A stretch of 64,000 bases of DNA from Streptomyces sp. NBC_01142 (lineage in GTDB: Bacteria > Actinomycetota > Actinomycetes > Streptomycetales > Streptomycetaceae), in assembly GCF_026341125.1 (NCBI RefSeq), contig NZ_JAPEOR010000003.1, forward strand, positions 620,001 through 684,000. Reading direction: 5' to 3'. Positions 27,314 to 36,552 of this stretch are shown here, piece by piece; within the stretch, counting starts at the first letter, position 1, and the number at the start of each line of letters is the position of its first letter. Made by a program: the position numbers and the translations under genes. The notes below the pieces were generated by a model. The model was not told where the DNA came from and ran no database searches. It was given only the letters and a program-made list of their open reading frames with translations.

Positions 27314-29716
27314 GTGAGAGAACAGGTCAGGGTCTTCGGCGGGGCGGTGCTGGCCGCTGTCTATGTGCTGGGCAAGAGGGACGGCCGTCTGCGACTGACC
27401 GAATCGGCCGGAGGTCCCGGTGCCTCGTACGGGCTGTCGCCCAGTTATGACCTGTCCTCTCACACGCCCGTCGTGGACGCCTTCCACGCCGGCCGCCCCC
27501 TGTGGCTGAACGCGGTGGGGCTCGCCGCCTACGGCGAGAACCCTGACGGGACGCAGCCCGCCAACATCTCCATGGGCGCACTGCCGCTCGGAGCGAACGG
27601 CAGTCCGCTGGGCTGCCTGGTCGTCGTGGACGACGCCGGCAACGGTTTCGACGCCGAACGGCGCAATTTTCTGGAGCTCTACGCCGACCAGGTCACCGCA
27701 TGGCTCGAAGCGGGAGGCGAAGCGGGCACCCATGCCATCGGCACCTCGGGGCCCGGGCCGGTACTGGGTCCCGCCCTGGACCGCCTCAGCGTCGGTTCGT
27801 TCACCCTGGTTCTGAGCAGCGGGCAGATCGACGCGGACGGCCGGGTGCTCGACCTCGTCGACATCCCGCGGGACGACTTCGACGGACGCGTGGAGACCCT
27901 GCTGGCGCACACCGTTCCCGACGACCTGCCCGCGCTCATGTCCATCGTCGACCCGGGCCATATGACCGCCGGCGGCCGGGAACTCGAATTCCGTATCCGC
28001 CGCCCCACCGGAGAGCTGCGCTGGCTGCGCCTGCGGTGCCGGCTGCTGGCGGACGGCGACGGCAGGCCCGAGCGGGTGCTCGGCGTGCTCGCCGACGCCT
28101 CGCATCTGCGGCCCAGCGCCGACGAGGTCTCCAGGATTCAGCGGCTGTCCGTCGCACTGGCCGGTGCGATGACCGTCCGGGACGTCAGCCGGGCAGTGGT
28201 CGCCGCCCTGCGTCACCCGCTGGGAGCCGATCGGGTCGCTCTCGCCGAACTCGAGGCCGACCGGCTGGTGGTCACGGTCCTCGACCCACCCGAACCCGAT
28301 GCCTGGCCCGAGCTCTGGCGGTCCGAATGGCGGTCCGAGTGGCCCGATGCCCCCGCCCGCGCCCTGCCCACGCTGGAAGCCGCGCTGCGCGAGGCCCGTG
28401 CGAGCCTGTGGACGGCGGGCTCCGACCTCGAACCGGGACTCGCGGGCATCGGCCCCGGCGGTCTTGCCGTCCTGCCGCTCCCGGCCGAAGGCCGGGTGGT
28501 CGGCGCATGCCTGGTCGGATGGGACGAGCCGCACGAGTTCGGGCCGGAGGAACGTTACCTGCTCACCGCGACCGCGGGCCTGGTGGGGCAGGCACTCGTA
28601 CGCGCCCGTGCGTTGGATGCCGAGCACGAGCTTGCCACGATGCTCCAGCGCAGCCTCCTGCCGCGCAAGCTTCCGCGGCTGCCCGGCGCAGTGGCCGTCG
28701 CCCGCTATCTGCCCGCGACCGTGGGACTCACGGTGGGTGGCGACTGGTACGACGTGATCCCGCTCGGCGAAAACCGCGTGGCGCTGGTTGTCGGGGACGT
28801 ACAGGGACACAACGCGGGCGCCGCGACGATCATGGGCCAGATGCGTACGGCGATCAGGGCCTACGCCGTGGAGGGCCACCCGCCCGACGTGGTCGTCTCC
28901 CGCGCCAATCGCCTGCTCGTCGGCATGGAGACCGACCTCTTCGCCACCTGCTGCTATGTCGCCATCGACATGGAGGAGGGCGACGCCTGGTGCGTGCGGG
29001 CGGGGCACCTGCCGCCCTTGCTGCGTGCCCCGGACGGCGTCACCCGGGAGGTGGAGATCGAGGGCGGGCCTCCGCTGGGCGTGCTCGCGGAGGCGGAATA
29101 CCCGATGACCACGTTCGCACTGGCCCCCGGCGCGGTTCTCACCCTGCTGACGGACGGCCTGGTCGAGTCCTCGAGCCTCCATCTGGACGACGGAATGCGC
29201 CGCGTGTGCGACCTGCTTTCCACCGCCGACCCGGCCGATGCCGGACGGATGGCCGACGAACTGCTCGGCGGCGTCAACCGGCGCGACGACGACGTGGCCC
29301 TGTTGCTGCTGCGCTACGACGGAATAGGAGACCGGCCGCTACGGGCTGCCTGGACGGTGTGGAGACTGCCCGACGCCGTCTCGCACGCGCGCCGTTTCAC
29401 CTCCCGCACCCTGCGTTCCTGGAACGTGGCCGAGCAGTCCGACGCGACCCTGCTGATCGTCTCCGAGCTGGTCACCAATGCCCTGGTGCACACCCAGGGC
29501 CCGGTCCGCGTCGATCTCACACTCACCGGGGAGCGCCTGCGGGTGGCGGTGAGCGACGCGTCGCCGCGCACGCCCGTCAAACCGTCGAACATGAACTGGG
29601 AGGCGACCGGTGGCCGGGGAATTCTGCTCGTCGAGGCGGTGTCGGCGTCCTACGGCTCCGTGCCGCTCGGCGGCGGCAAGCAGGTGTGGGCCGAAGTCGC
29701 CCTCACGACTCGCTGA
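27314..29716 (+). CDS. GAF-PAS-GAF SpoIIE-type PP2C phosphatase with HATPase domain
   Basis: An 800-aa multidomain regulator. Order: GAF (about 1-130), PAS-like (155-265), GAF (275-435), SpoIIE PP2C phosphatase (450-660) with Asp477 in VGGDWYDVI, GDVQGHN and TDGLVESS metal motifs, and a C-terminal HATPase_c anti-sigma-kinase domain (680-800) with ELVTNALVHTQ and GGRGILLVEAVS. Such proteins both phosphorylate and dephosphorylate anti-sigma antagonists in partner-switching networks controlling stress or developmental sigma factors. The GTG at 27314 follows GGAGG at 11 bases. No anti-sigma antagonist is adjacent. Confidence 0.92.
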   Translation: MREQVRVFGGAVLAAVYVLGKRDGRLRLTESAGGPGASYGLSPSYDLSSHTPVVDAFHAGRPLWLNAVGLAAYGENPDGTQPANISMGALPLGANGSPLGCLVVVDDAGNGFDAERRNFLELYADQVTAWLEAGGEAGTHAIGTSGPGPVLGPALDRLSVGSFTLVLSSGQIDADGRVLDLVDIPRDDFDGRVETLLAHTVPDDLPALMSIVDPGHMTAGGRELEFRIRRPTGELRWLRLRCRLLADGDGRPERVLGVLADASHLRPSADEVSRIQRLSVALAGAMTVRDVSRAVVAALRHPLGADRVALAELEADRLVVTVLDPPEPDAWPELWRSEWRSEWPDAPARALPTLEAALREARASLWTAGSDLEPGLAGIGPGGLAVLPLPAEGRVVGACLVGWDEPHEFGPEERYLLTATAGLVGQALVRARALDAEHELATMLQRSLLPRKLPRLPGAVAVARYLPATVGLTVGGDWYDVIPLGENRVALVVGDVQGHNAGAATIMGQMRTAIRAYAVEGHPPDVVVSRANRLLVGMETDLFATCCYVAIDMEEGDAWCVRAGHLPPLLRAPDGVTREVEIEGGPPLGVLAEAEYPMTTFALAPGAVLTLLTDGLVESSSLHLDDGMRRVCDLLSTADPADAGRMADELLGGVNRRDDDVALLLLRYDGIGDRPLRAAWTVWRLPDAVSHARRFTSRTLRSWNVAEQSDATLLIVSELVTNALVHTQGPVRVDLTLTGERLRVAVSDASPRTPVKPSNMNWEATGGRGILLVEAVSASYGSVPLGGGKQVWAEVALTTR

Positions 29717-29931
29717 CCCCGCCCTGACCTGCCCCGACCCCCGCACTGCCCCTCCCCCGACCCCGCCCTGACCCTGCGCGAGCACTGACCGGCCGGGTGG
29801 ATCCCGATGGCGGCTCGGCGGGCCGGGGCTCCGATGACTGACCGCCGGGTGCGCACGCCCGCCGTGACAGGCATGCGCACCAGCCGGCCGAACCGATGCC
29901 GCGAAGCGTCCGGTCCACTACCCGCAGTGCA

Positions 29932-31869
29932 CTACGGCTTCCACCAGGCGGCGGAGGCATCCCGCAGGGTGTTCGTGCCGCAGTGCACCTCGCCCTGGCC
30001 GAGGTGGTACGTGTACCAGTCGTCGAGGTACGACACCTTCATGCCGGCCCCGGTGTAGGCGGCGTTGACGGCAGCGGTGAAGATGTCCTTGCCACCGATG
30101 ACCGGGCCCCATTGCCGCGGGGCCAGGTAGCGGTTGCGGCCGAGCAGGATCCCGTTGACCGCACCCGGAACGTAGGCGCTGGTCATGACGGATTCCGGGG
30201 CCGCACCGCGGTCGCCGTGCCTCGCGAGCTCCTTCTGCTGCCCGTACTCGCGGACCGCGTCCGGTACCTCGCCGGCGCCCATCCGCGACAGCCGCGGCAT
30301 ACGGTCGCCGCGCTCGCCCTCTTCCGTACCCCGCGTGAACAGAGCGGGCACGCGCACGACTTCGGCGTCGGTCACACCCGTCTCGCGCTTGAGCACCTCC
30401 AGATTCGCCTTGATGCGCTTGGCGGCCATGGTGTTGTCGGCCACCAGCCACTTCGAGGCGAGCGCCTGGTCGATGGTCTCCTTCGGGGCGGGCATGTCCT
30501 TGCTTCCCGGCACCGAGAACATCCGCGTCCTGCCGTGGCCGGCCTTCTGCGCATCGCGCAGCAGCCCCAGCCCTGCTTCGGGATCGGCGATACCGATCTT
30601 CCAGCCACGCGGGGTGTCCGCGGGAAGGAACTGGACGAACTCGTCCACGTGGCCCACATGCAGCCACGAGGTGTCCAGGAGCAGCGGGTCCTGGAAGCCC
30701 TGGGACTTCAGCAGCGTCCGCATCACCCGCGCGGGCTTCGAGCCGTTGTCCTTGCGCTCGCCCATGATGATGCGCCCGGCGGGGAAGGAGCGACCTCCGT
30801 GGGTGTACGGAGGGATGGTCTCCAGGTTCCCCATCGAGTTGAGGGTCCACTCCTCCGAATCGCGGACCCCGGACGCCTGCACCACGCCCACGCCGTTGCC
30901 GCGCAGCTTCTCGAACAGCTCCCGGCCGGCCTCGCGGTCCGCCTGCGCCGACCGCAGCATCACCCGCATCGCCTGCCGGCGCCCACCGGGACCGGCCATG
31001 CTCACATAGCCGGGCTCGACGAAGTCCTGCGCCCAGATGTCGCCGTACTTGTCGAAGGTCAGCAGCGGCTTGTTGATCCCTGCCGACTTGACCTCTGCCG
31101 CGAGGCCCTTGACGAACGCCTGCTGCCGGCGCGCGTACGGGTCCTTCCCCGGCACCTTGGTGACGAGCAGCTGCTGCGCGTTCTGCAGGTGGTGGTGGGT
31201 GAGCAGCGGGGCGACGCGCAGGGTCACCTCGTCCGAGGTGCTCTTTCCGCCGGAGGTCACGGTCAGGCGGATCACGGCGCGGCCGTCCCAGACCGCGCTG
31301 TCGCGTATCACGTCGGTGCTCTCGACCCCGAACTCCACACCGGAGCGGAGCTCGGCGGCGGTCAGGCGGGTCTTGGCCGTGACCCACGTCCAGCCGGTGG
31401 AACGCTTGACGAAGACCCGGGTGTTCTTGCCGCCGGCCACAACCTTCAGGGTGCCCGTCGCCGTGTTGGGCAGTTTCGCCATCGGTACGGAACGGACCCG
31501 GGCCAGGTCGGCCGCGTCGCCGGACCCGTTCACCTTGGTGTCGGTCGCGTCGTTGCAGGCGGCGAGCCGGGCGTCCGGCAGTGGCTTGCCGCCCGGGCCG
31601 GTGATCGCGCACCGCTTGGTGTCGTCGTCGATGTTGGGGAGGAAGACCGCTCCCCTCCGGGCGGACCAGCTGTCCTCACCGGCGGTGTCGGTCGCGCCGG
31701 TGACGTCCACCTGCCCGTCCCGGTTCACGTCCGCCCGGAGATCGACCCGGGGCGGATCCGCGGCGAACGCCGGTGACACGGGCGCCAGTACGGCCCCGAT
31801 CACGGTGATGGCCAGTGCCGCGTCGCGTCTCGCATGACTCGTAGCCAAGATGCGTCCCTTCATGAGCAT
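29932..31869 (-). CDS. secreted protein-arginine deiminase (animal-PAD type)
   Basis: A 645-aa exported enzyme converting protein arginine to citrulline. A signal peptide (to about residue 36, PAFA-ADPP) is followed by a short calcium-loop-like DVNRDGQVD at 47-55, an Ig-like central region, and the PAD catalytic barrel. All four catalytic positions of vertebrate PADs are present: Asp282 (WAQD), His407 and Asp409 (VGHVDEF), and Cys630 (GEVHCGTN). Flanking blocks such as GNLETIPP and WYTYHLGQGEVHCG read almost like PAD4. ATG 31869 was chosen; ATG 31863 and TTG 31851 (after AAGGGA) are alternatives. An extracellular, probably calcium-dependent role is inferred. Confidence 0.92.
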   Translation of the reverse strand: MLMKGRILATSHARRDAALAITVIGAVLAPVSPAFAADPPRVDLRADVNRDGQVDVTGATDTAGEDSWSARRGAVFLPNIDDDTKRCAITGPGGKPLPDARLAACNDATDTKVNGSGDAADLARVRSVPMAKLPNTATGTLKVVAGGKNTRVFVKRSTGWTWVTAKTRLTAAELRSGVEFGVESTDVIRDSAVWDGRAVIRLTVTSGGKSTSDEVTLRVAPLLTHHHLQNAQQLLVTKVPGKDPYARRQQAFVKGLAAEVKSAGINKPLLTFDKYGDIWAQDFVEPGYVSMAGPGGRRQAMRVMLRSAQADREAGRELFEKLRGNGVGVVQASGVRDSEEWTLNSMGNLETIPPYTHGGRSFPAGRIIMGERKDNGSKPARVMRTLLKSQGFQDPLLLDTSWLHVGHVDEFVQFLPADTPRGWKIGIADPEAGLGLLRDAQKAGHGRTRMFSVPGSKDMPAPKETIDQALASKWLVADNTMAAKRIKANLEVLKRETGVTDAEVVRVPALFTRGTEEGERGDRMPRLSRMGAGEVPDAVREYGQQKELARHGDRGAAPESVMTSAYVPGAVNGILLGRNRYLAPRQWGPVIGGKDIFTAAVNAAYTGAGMKVSYLDDWYTYHLGQGEVHCGTNTLRDASAAWWKP

Positions 31870-32026
31870 CGGTTGCCGAGCTCGAAGAGGCCGAGGACGA
31901 GCGGTCCGTTGCCTGCTGACGCCGGGATCATTCGGAAGGCATGGCGGGGTGCGACCGGCGGAGGAGACGGTGTCAGCCCAGGGCATGACGAGGAAACAGG
32001 CGCATTCGGGTATGCACGACAGACCA

Positions 32027-32129
32027 CGGACCGGGCTGATGCCGCCCACCGACGGACGGGGCTGATGCCGCCCACCGACGGACCGGGCCGATGCCGCCCA
32101 CCGACGGACCGGGCTGATGCCGCCTGCGG
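32027..32129. repeat. 26-bp minisatellite upstream of the PAD gene
   Basis: Four tandem copies (last one partial) of a 26-bp unit beginning CGGACCGGGCTGATGCCGCC and ending CACCGA, at 32027, 32053, 32079 and 32105, with one or two substitutions. It lies in the 417-bp interval between the divergent PAD gene and aminopeptidase remnant, which contains no convincing gene. There are no spacers, so it is not a CRISPR. Confidence 0.9.
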
Positions 32130-32286
32130 TCCGGCCGGTTCCACAGAGCGACGTGCCCTTCGAACGTGGGCAACCAACGGTCCGATGGCGGGCCGAGGTT
32201 GCCGGAATCCTGCTCGGGGGCCAACCCCACCACCGATGTCAGGCCGCCGCATGGGCAGAAGGATCTCGGTCAACAACCCTTGGCCC

Positions 32287-32942
32287 ATGACGACTTACAC
32301 CCACAGAGCCCTCCTCCTCGCCCTCTCCGCCGCAGCCGTCGCCACGACTCCTACCCCTGCCGCCGCGCCGGTGGCCCGCGCCGGAGCTGCTCCCGCCGGG
32401 GGAGCGGCGATACCCGCCCTCACCTGGTCACGCTGCGCCGAGCCCAGCCCCGCCGCGCAGGAGTGCGCCGCGTTGCCCGTGCCGCTCGACTACCGCGACC
32501 CGGACGGACCGCAGGTCACCCTCGCCGTGTCCCGCCTCCGCAGCGAGCGGCCCGAGGCGCGGCGCGGGGCGCTGCTGCTGATCCCCGGGGCGTCGGGCGG
32601 CTCCGGGGTGCGGCAGCTGAAGGGGGACGCGCTCTGACCCCGACCCGTCGCGCGTCGCGTGGGGCTGGCTCGCGAACACGTCAGCCGGTGTGGAGGACCG
32701 GTTCCCCGACTTCGCGGCCCGGGCGGCGGACCGCGCCCGGGAGACCGAGGGACTGCGGCTGGCGCAACACGCCAGGGACGTAGATGCGCAGGGCACTCGC
32801 CGACCGGGCTCGCCTCGTCACGGTCGGCCAAGGCGGCCACAGCATCCATCTGGCCAACGGCAACGCCTGCGGCGATCGCACGGTCACCGAGTTCCTCACG
32901 GCCGCCCGGCGCCCGGAGCGGGACGCCTACTGCGCGGACTGA
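32287..32942 (+). pseudogene. remnant of secreted tripeptidyl aminopeptidase-like alpha/beta hydrolase
   Basis: The N-terminal frame (32287-32637) has a signal peptide, then ALTWSRCAEPSPAAQECAALPVPLDYRDPDGPQ and LLLIPGASGGSG, the start of SlpD/E- or Tap-type secreted peptidases. It stops at residue 116, before the catalytic serine. Downstream in other frames come AGVEDRFPDFAARAADR (about 32680-32780) and the family C-terminus ARLVTVGQGGHSIHLANGNAC (about 32802-32864) ending at TGA 32940-32942. A normal protein has over 450 residues, so several hundred codons including Ser and Asp are deleted. Clearly non-functional. Confidence 0.85.
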
Positions 32943-33137
32943 GCCGGTCCTGGAAAGGAAAGCAGTCCCGGGCCGCCCGGGGCTTTGCGCGGAGCCAGTG
33001 ACGATGTGCGAGGGGCCAATGACCAGAAGTCGACGCCGCCGTGGCCGGGGCGGCGCCGCAGCGGCGGTCGGCTGCCACGTCGGTGATCGAGGCCGGGGGA
33101 CCTTGCCATCGCGGTGGGCCGGGCGCAATCTGGTGGT

Positions 33138-33896
33138 ATGGGTGCTCAGGACGGCCCCACGCTCATCACTTCCGTGCAGCGAGCCTTCCGTTTGATGGAG
33201 GCGGTGGGGGCCCACGAGGGTGGCGCCCCGGCCAAGCAGCTGGCACGCGAGGCAGGGCTGCCCCTGGCCACCACCTATCACCTGCTGCGGACGCTGGTGC
33301 ACGACGGGTACCTGCGGAAGCTGGACGACGGCGGGTTCGTGATCGGGGACAAGCTGCACATGCTGCACGTCGGAACCCGAGGGCAGGCGCTGCTCAGCCG
33401 TATCCGTCCCACGCTCGCCGCTCTGCGGGACGAGATTTCGGCCGCCGCCTATCTGACCTTCTACGAGGACGGCGAGATCCGGGTCGTCGAGATCGTCGAC
33501 AGCCCTCGGGCGCCCCGGGCCGACCTCTGGGTGGGTTTCGAGGATGCCGGGCACGCCACTGCGTTGGGCAAGTGCGTCCTGCGCGAGCTGGACGACGACG
33601 CGCGCAGCGACTATCTCTCCCGGCACCCTCTCTCCGATCTCACACCCCGCACCATTACCCACCGTTCCGAACTGCTGCGACGACTCGACTCGGCACCCGC
33701 CGCGCCGGCCATCCTGGACCTGGAGGAGTACTCCCTGGGTACGGTCTGCGTCGCCGTGCCCGTGTACAGCGGGCGCACGCTCGGCTCGCTCGGTGTCTCC
33801 GTCCGGGCGGACCGGCTCTCCCGGATCGATGACGTTCTCGCGCGGCTGGTCCCGGCAGCGAATCGCGTGACCAGGGGCCTTTCACTCACTATCTGA
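33138..33896 (+). CDS. IclR-family transcriptional regulator
   Basis: A 252-aa regulator. The N-terminal winged helix (SVQRAFRLMEAVGAH and LPLATTYHLLRTLVHDGYL) is followed by the GAF-like IclR effector domain with GHATALGKCVL and the C-terminal VAVPVYSGRTLGSLGVS block. ATG 33138 was preferred over GTG 33114 because it sits at the usual family start, though its ribosome-binding site is weak. No metabolic operon is adjacent, so the target is unknown; the downstream PP2C gene is on the same strand 96 bases away. Confidence 0.9.
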   Translation: MGAQDGPTLITSVQRAFRLMEAVGAHEGGAPAKQLAREAGLPLATTYHLLRTLVHDGYLRKLDDGGFVIGDKLHMLHVGTRGQALLSRIRPTLAALRDEISAAAYLTFYEDGEIRVVEIVDSPRAPRADLWVGFEDAGHATALGKCVLRELDDDARSDYLSRHPLSDLTPRTITHRSELLRRLDSAPAAPAILDLEEYSLGTVCVAVPVYSGRTLGSLGVSVRADRLSRIDDVLARLVPAANRVTRGLSLTI

Positions 33897-33992
33897 AATT
33901 CCGGCCCTTGCGCCACGCCGGCGAACACCGTTCCCTGGACAAAACGGACGCACAGGCGTCACGGACCGGATCAGGGAGTTGCGTACCCCAAC

Positions 33993-35207
33993 ATGAGTCA
34001 CGCCCGAGAGCATCAGCGCGACCGCCGACCGACCTGGAAACCTGGGAAGCGGGCGGTCGGCTCCGGGGCCCCGGCCCGGCCGGACGAGGGTCGGGGAGCG
34101 GCCTCGGCGACAACGGCGCTGGTTCATTCACCCGCCGCCGCCCTGCGCGGTGTGCCCGCGCTGGTCGTCTCTGGCGTTGCGTTTCTCGCCCTCGTCGGCG
34201 GAGCCGGGATTGCCTGGCTGCCGATGCTCGCCGTCGGGCCTGCGCTGGCCGCCGCGACCAGCAGGCCGTGGGGAGTCGTTCGTATCGGCTTCCTCGCCGT
34301 GGCACTGGGCGCAGTGCTCGGCAGCCGCGGCGAGGAGCCTGGCCGTGATCAGGCGATCGTGCTGTCCGCGCTGGTCGCCGTCACCCTCGCGAGCAGCCTG
34401 GCCAGCGCGCTGCGCGGGCGTCACGAACGGGTACTGGCGGATGTCCGCTCGGTCGCCGAGGCTGCCCAGCACGCGCTCCTCCAGCCCGTGCCCGCCACTG
34501 TCGGTCAGTTCGAGGTGGCAGTCCGCTACAGCGCCGCCGCGGCGGAGGCCCGAATAGGCGGGGACCTCTACGCGCTGGTGCCCACCCCGTACGGGGTCAG
34601 GCTGATCGTCGGCGATGTGCGTGGCAAGGGACTGCCCGCGGTGAGCACCGCCGCTCTGGTGCTCGGTGTCTTCCGCGAGGCCGCCTACGACGAACCGGAT
34701 CTCCTGGATGTCGTCGCCCGGATCGAGCGGAGCCTGGCGCGCAACCTCGGCCGTGACGACTTCGTCACCGCCGTGGTCGCCGGGTACCCGGACGCCGGGC
34801 GCATGGAGGTGGTCAACTGCGGACATGCTCCTCCACTGCTGGTTCGCGGAACCGACGTCATGGCTGTCGACCCGACCCATCCGGCTCCGCCCCTCGGACT
34901 GAGCGCGCTCACCGGTGAGACCCCGAGCCTTCAGGTCCTGCCGTTCGCCGACGGCGACCAGTTGCTTCTCTACACCGACGGGGTCACAGAGGCCCGTAAC
35001 CACAGTCGTGAGTTCTACCCGCTTATCGAGGGGGTGGCGCGGCACGTGTCGGACGAGCCGTCCCGTACCGTCGCCGCGCTGCACGACGAGCTGCTGGCAC
35101 ATGTGGGCGGCCGGCTCCACGACGACGCGGCACTGCTTCTGCTCCGCAAACCGGCCATGGCGTGCTCGACGCCCGCCGCCGAGTCCGGACTCCGGCCGAC
35201 AGGGTGA
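33993..35207 (+). CDS. membrane-anchored SpoIIE-type PP2C phosphatase
   Basis: A 404-aa serine phosphatase. A basic N-terminus is followed by four hydrophobic segments (about residues 52-140). A cytoplasmic PP2C/SpoIIE domain (about 165-385) carries ARIGGDLYALVPT, IVGDVRGKGLPAV, NCGHAPPLLV and LYTDGVTEARN metal- and phosphate-binding motifs. This architecture is abundant in Streptomyces and links membrane signals to anti-anti-sigma factor dephosphorylation. It lacks GAF/PAS sensors and the HATPase domain of the larger regulator at 27314. Confidence 0.9.
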   Translation: MSHAREHQRDRRPTWKPGKRAVGSGAPARPDEGRGAASATTALVHSPAAALRGVPALVVSGVAFLALVGGAGIAWLPMLAVGPALAAATSRPWGVVRIGFLAVALGAVLGSRGEEPGRDQAIVLSALVAVTLASSLASALRGRHERVLADVRSVAEAAQHALLQPVPATVGQFEVAVRYSAAAAEARIGGDLYALVPTPYGVRLIVGDVRGKGLPAVSTAALVLGVFREAAYDEPDLLDVVARIERSLARNLGRDDFVTAVVAGYPDAGRMEVVNCGHAPPLLVRGTDVMAVDPTHPAPPLGLSALTGETPSLQVLPFADGDQLLLYTDGVTEARNHSREFYPLIEGVARHVSDEPSRTVAALHDELLAHVGGRLHDDAALLLLRKPAMACSTPAAESGLRPTG

Positions 35208-35439
35208 CCTGCCGCCCAGCCGGCCGCGATCCCCGGCCACGGCCGGCATTGCTGGGGTCTGTCGCTGCTACGAGTGACCGGAATCAAGCCACCGGCAACG
35301 CAAGGACGTACCGGACGAGCGCCGTCCCGCAAGGCGCTCAGCCGGTGCGGATTCCCAGCGGCTGACGTCGTCGGTGGGGTAAACGGCGACGGCGCGAAGA
35401 GCCCGAACGCACTCCCGGCGGGGACGATCTCCCGCAGCT

Positions 35440-36369
35440 CTAGCGGGAGGCCTCGTAGGCGGCACCGGCGACGACCAGGTCCTCCCACGCCATGCCGACG
35501 CTCTTGAAGAGCCGTGGGCGGGAGCGGTCGACCACGGCCGTGCCGCGCGCGAGGTCCGCGAGGCCGACCAGGGACTCGGGGTCCAGCGCTCCGGAGTTCA
35601 CGGCCAGAATGACATCGCCCGCCTCACGCAGCGCTGCGGCGCGCGCCTCGACCACCACCGTCGAGCGTCTCACCGTCTCGTCGTCGACCTCGCGTGCCCC
35701 GGGCTCATGGGAGCCGACGGCGACGACCGTCGCGTGCGCGGGCAGCGCCGACCCGTCGAAGAGGGGGGTACGGGCCGTGGTGCAGCAGGCGACCAGATCG
35801 GCCCGCGCCACGGCGTCCGCCGTGCCGGCCTCCACCACCGGGCCGAAATCCCCGTACCGCTGAACGAAGTTCGCGAGGCGCTCACGGTCGCGGCCGACGA
35901 CCGTGATGTGCCGGACGGGGCGGACGGCACACAGGGCCTCGATATGACTGTGGCCCTGCGGACCGGTGCCGAAGACGATCAGACGCCCGGCGTCCGGTTC
36001 GGCGAGGAGGTCGGCGGCGGCCGCGGAGACGGCGGCGGTACGGAGGGTGGTCAGCGCGACCCCGTCGAGGTGGGCGAGCGGGCTGAGCGTCTCGGCATCC
36101 ATCAGCAGGTACGTGCCCTGGATCCGGGGGAGCCCGAGTGCGGGGTTTCCCGGCGCCACCGTGGCGATCTTGACGCCCGTGTAGCGGGAGGAGTGCGAGG
36201 GCATCAGCAGCAACTGCCCCTGCTCGACCGGGATCACGGAGCGGGCGGGGTCGGCCTCCGGGTCGAGTCCGTCGCGCAGCGCGCCCTGGAGTGCGGCGAC
36301 GGCGGCGGCCACGGGAACGGCCCCGCGTACCTCCTCGGCCCCGATGACTGCGGTCGCGCCCCGGCTCAT
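35440..36369 (-). CDS. ornithine cyclodeaminase / mu-crystallin family protein
   Basis: A 309-aa NAD(P)-binding protein of the OCD/mu-crystallin superfamily, which includes ornithine cyclodeaminase, alanine dehydrogenases and ketimine reductases. Seen: KIATVAPGNPALGLPRIQGTYL, DGVALTTLRTAAVSAAAADL and the Rossmann motif VFGTGPQGHSHIEAL at about residues 131-145. The ATG at 36369 follows GGAGG. Exact substrate cannot be told from sequence. The amidase gene lies about 180 bp downstream on the same strand. Confidence 0.88.
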   Translation of the reverse strand: MSRGATAVIGAEEVRGAVPVAAAVAALQGALRDGLDPEADPARSVIPVEQGQLLLMPSHSSRYTGVKIATVAPGNPALGLPRIQGTYLLMDAETLSPLAHLDGVALTTLRTAAVSAAAADLLAEPDAGRLIVFGTGPQGHSHIEALCAVRPVRHITVVGRDRERLANFVQRYGDFGPVVEAGTADAVARADLVACCTTARTPLFDGSALPAHATVVAVGSHEPGAREVDDETVRRSTVVVEARAAALREAGDVILAVNSGALDPESLVGLADLARGTAVVDRSRPRLFKSVGMAWEDLVVAGAAYEASR

Positions 36370-36552
36370 CCAGTCCTCCGGCGGAAGCTCCTCGTCCCCT
36401 GCGTCCTGTGGACGGAACGTTACCGTGCACGACCGGGCCGTCGACCACCACGCCCCCTGGGCCCCCGCGCGGTCCCCCTTCCCCCACGGGGAACCCCCAC
36501 CTCCCTCGTCGGAGGCGCAGAAACTCCCCTCCGGCGCGAGGGAGGAGAGGGA

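Noticed and set aside
26855..29182. Minus-strand open frame of 775 codons opposite the PP2C regulator
   Set aside because: Low-complexity antisense composition. The plus strand has five intact domains. The Ser/Glu-rich end near 26900-27060 was considered as a separate gene but lacks a start and a family.
32027..32129. CRISPR-like array
   Set aside because: Units are contiguous 26-mers without spacers and no cas genes are present; it is a minisatellite.
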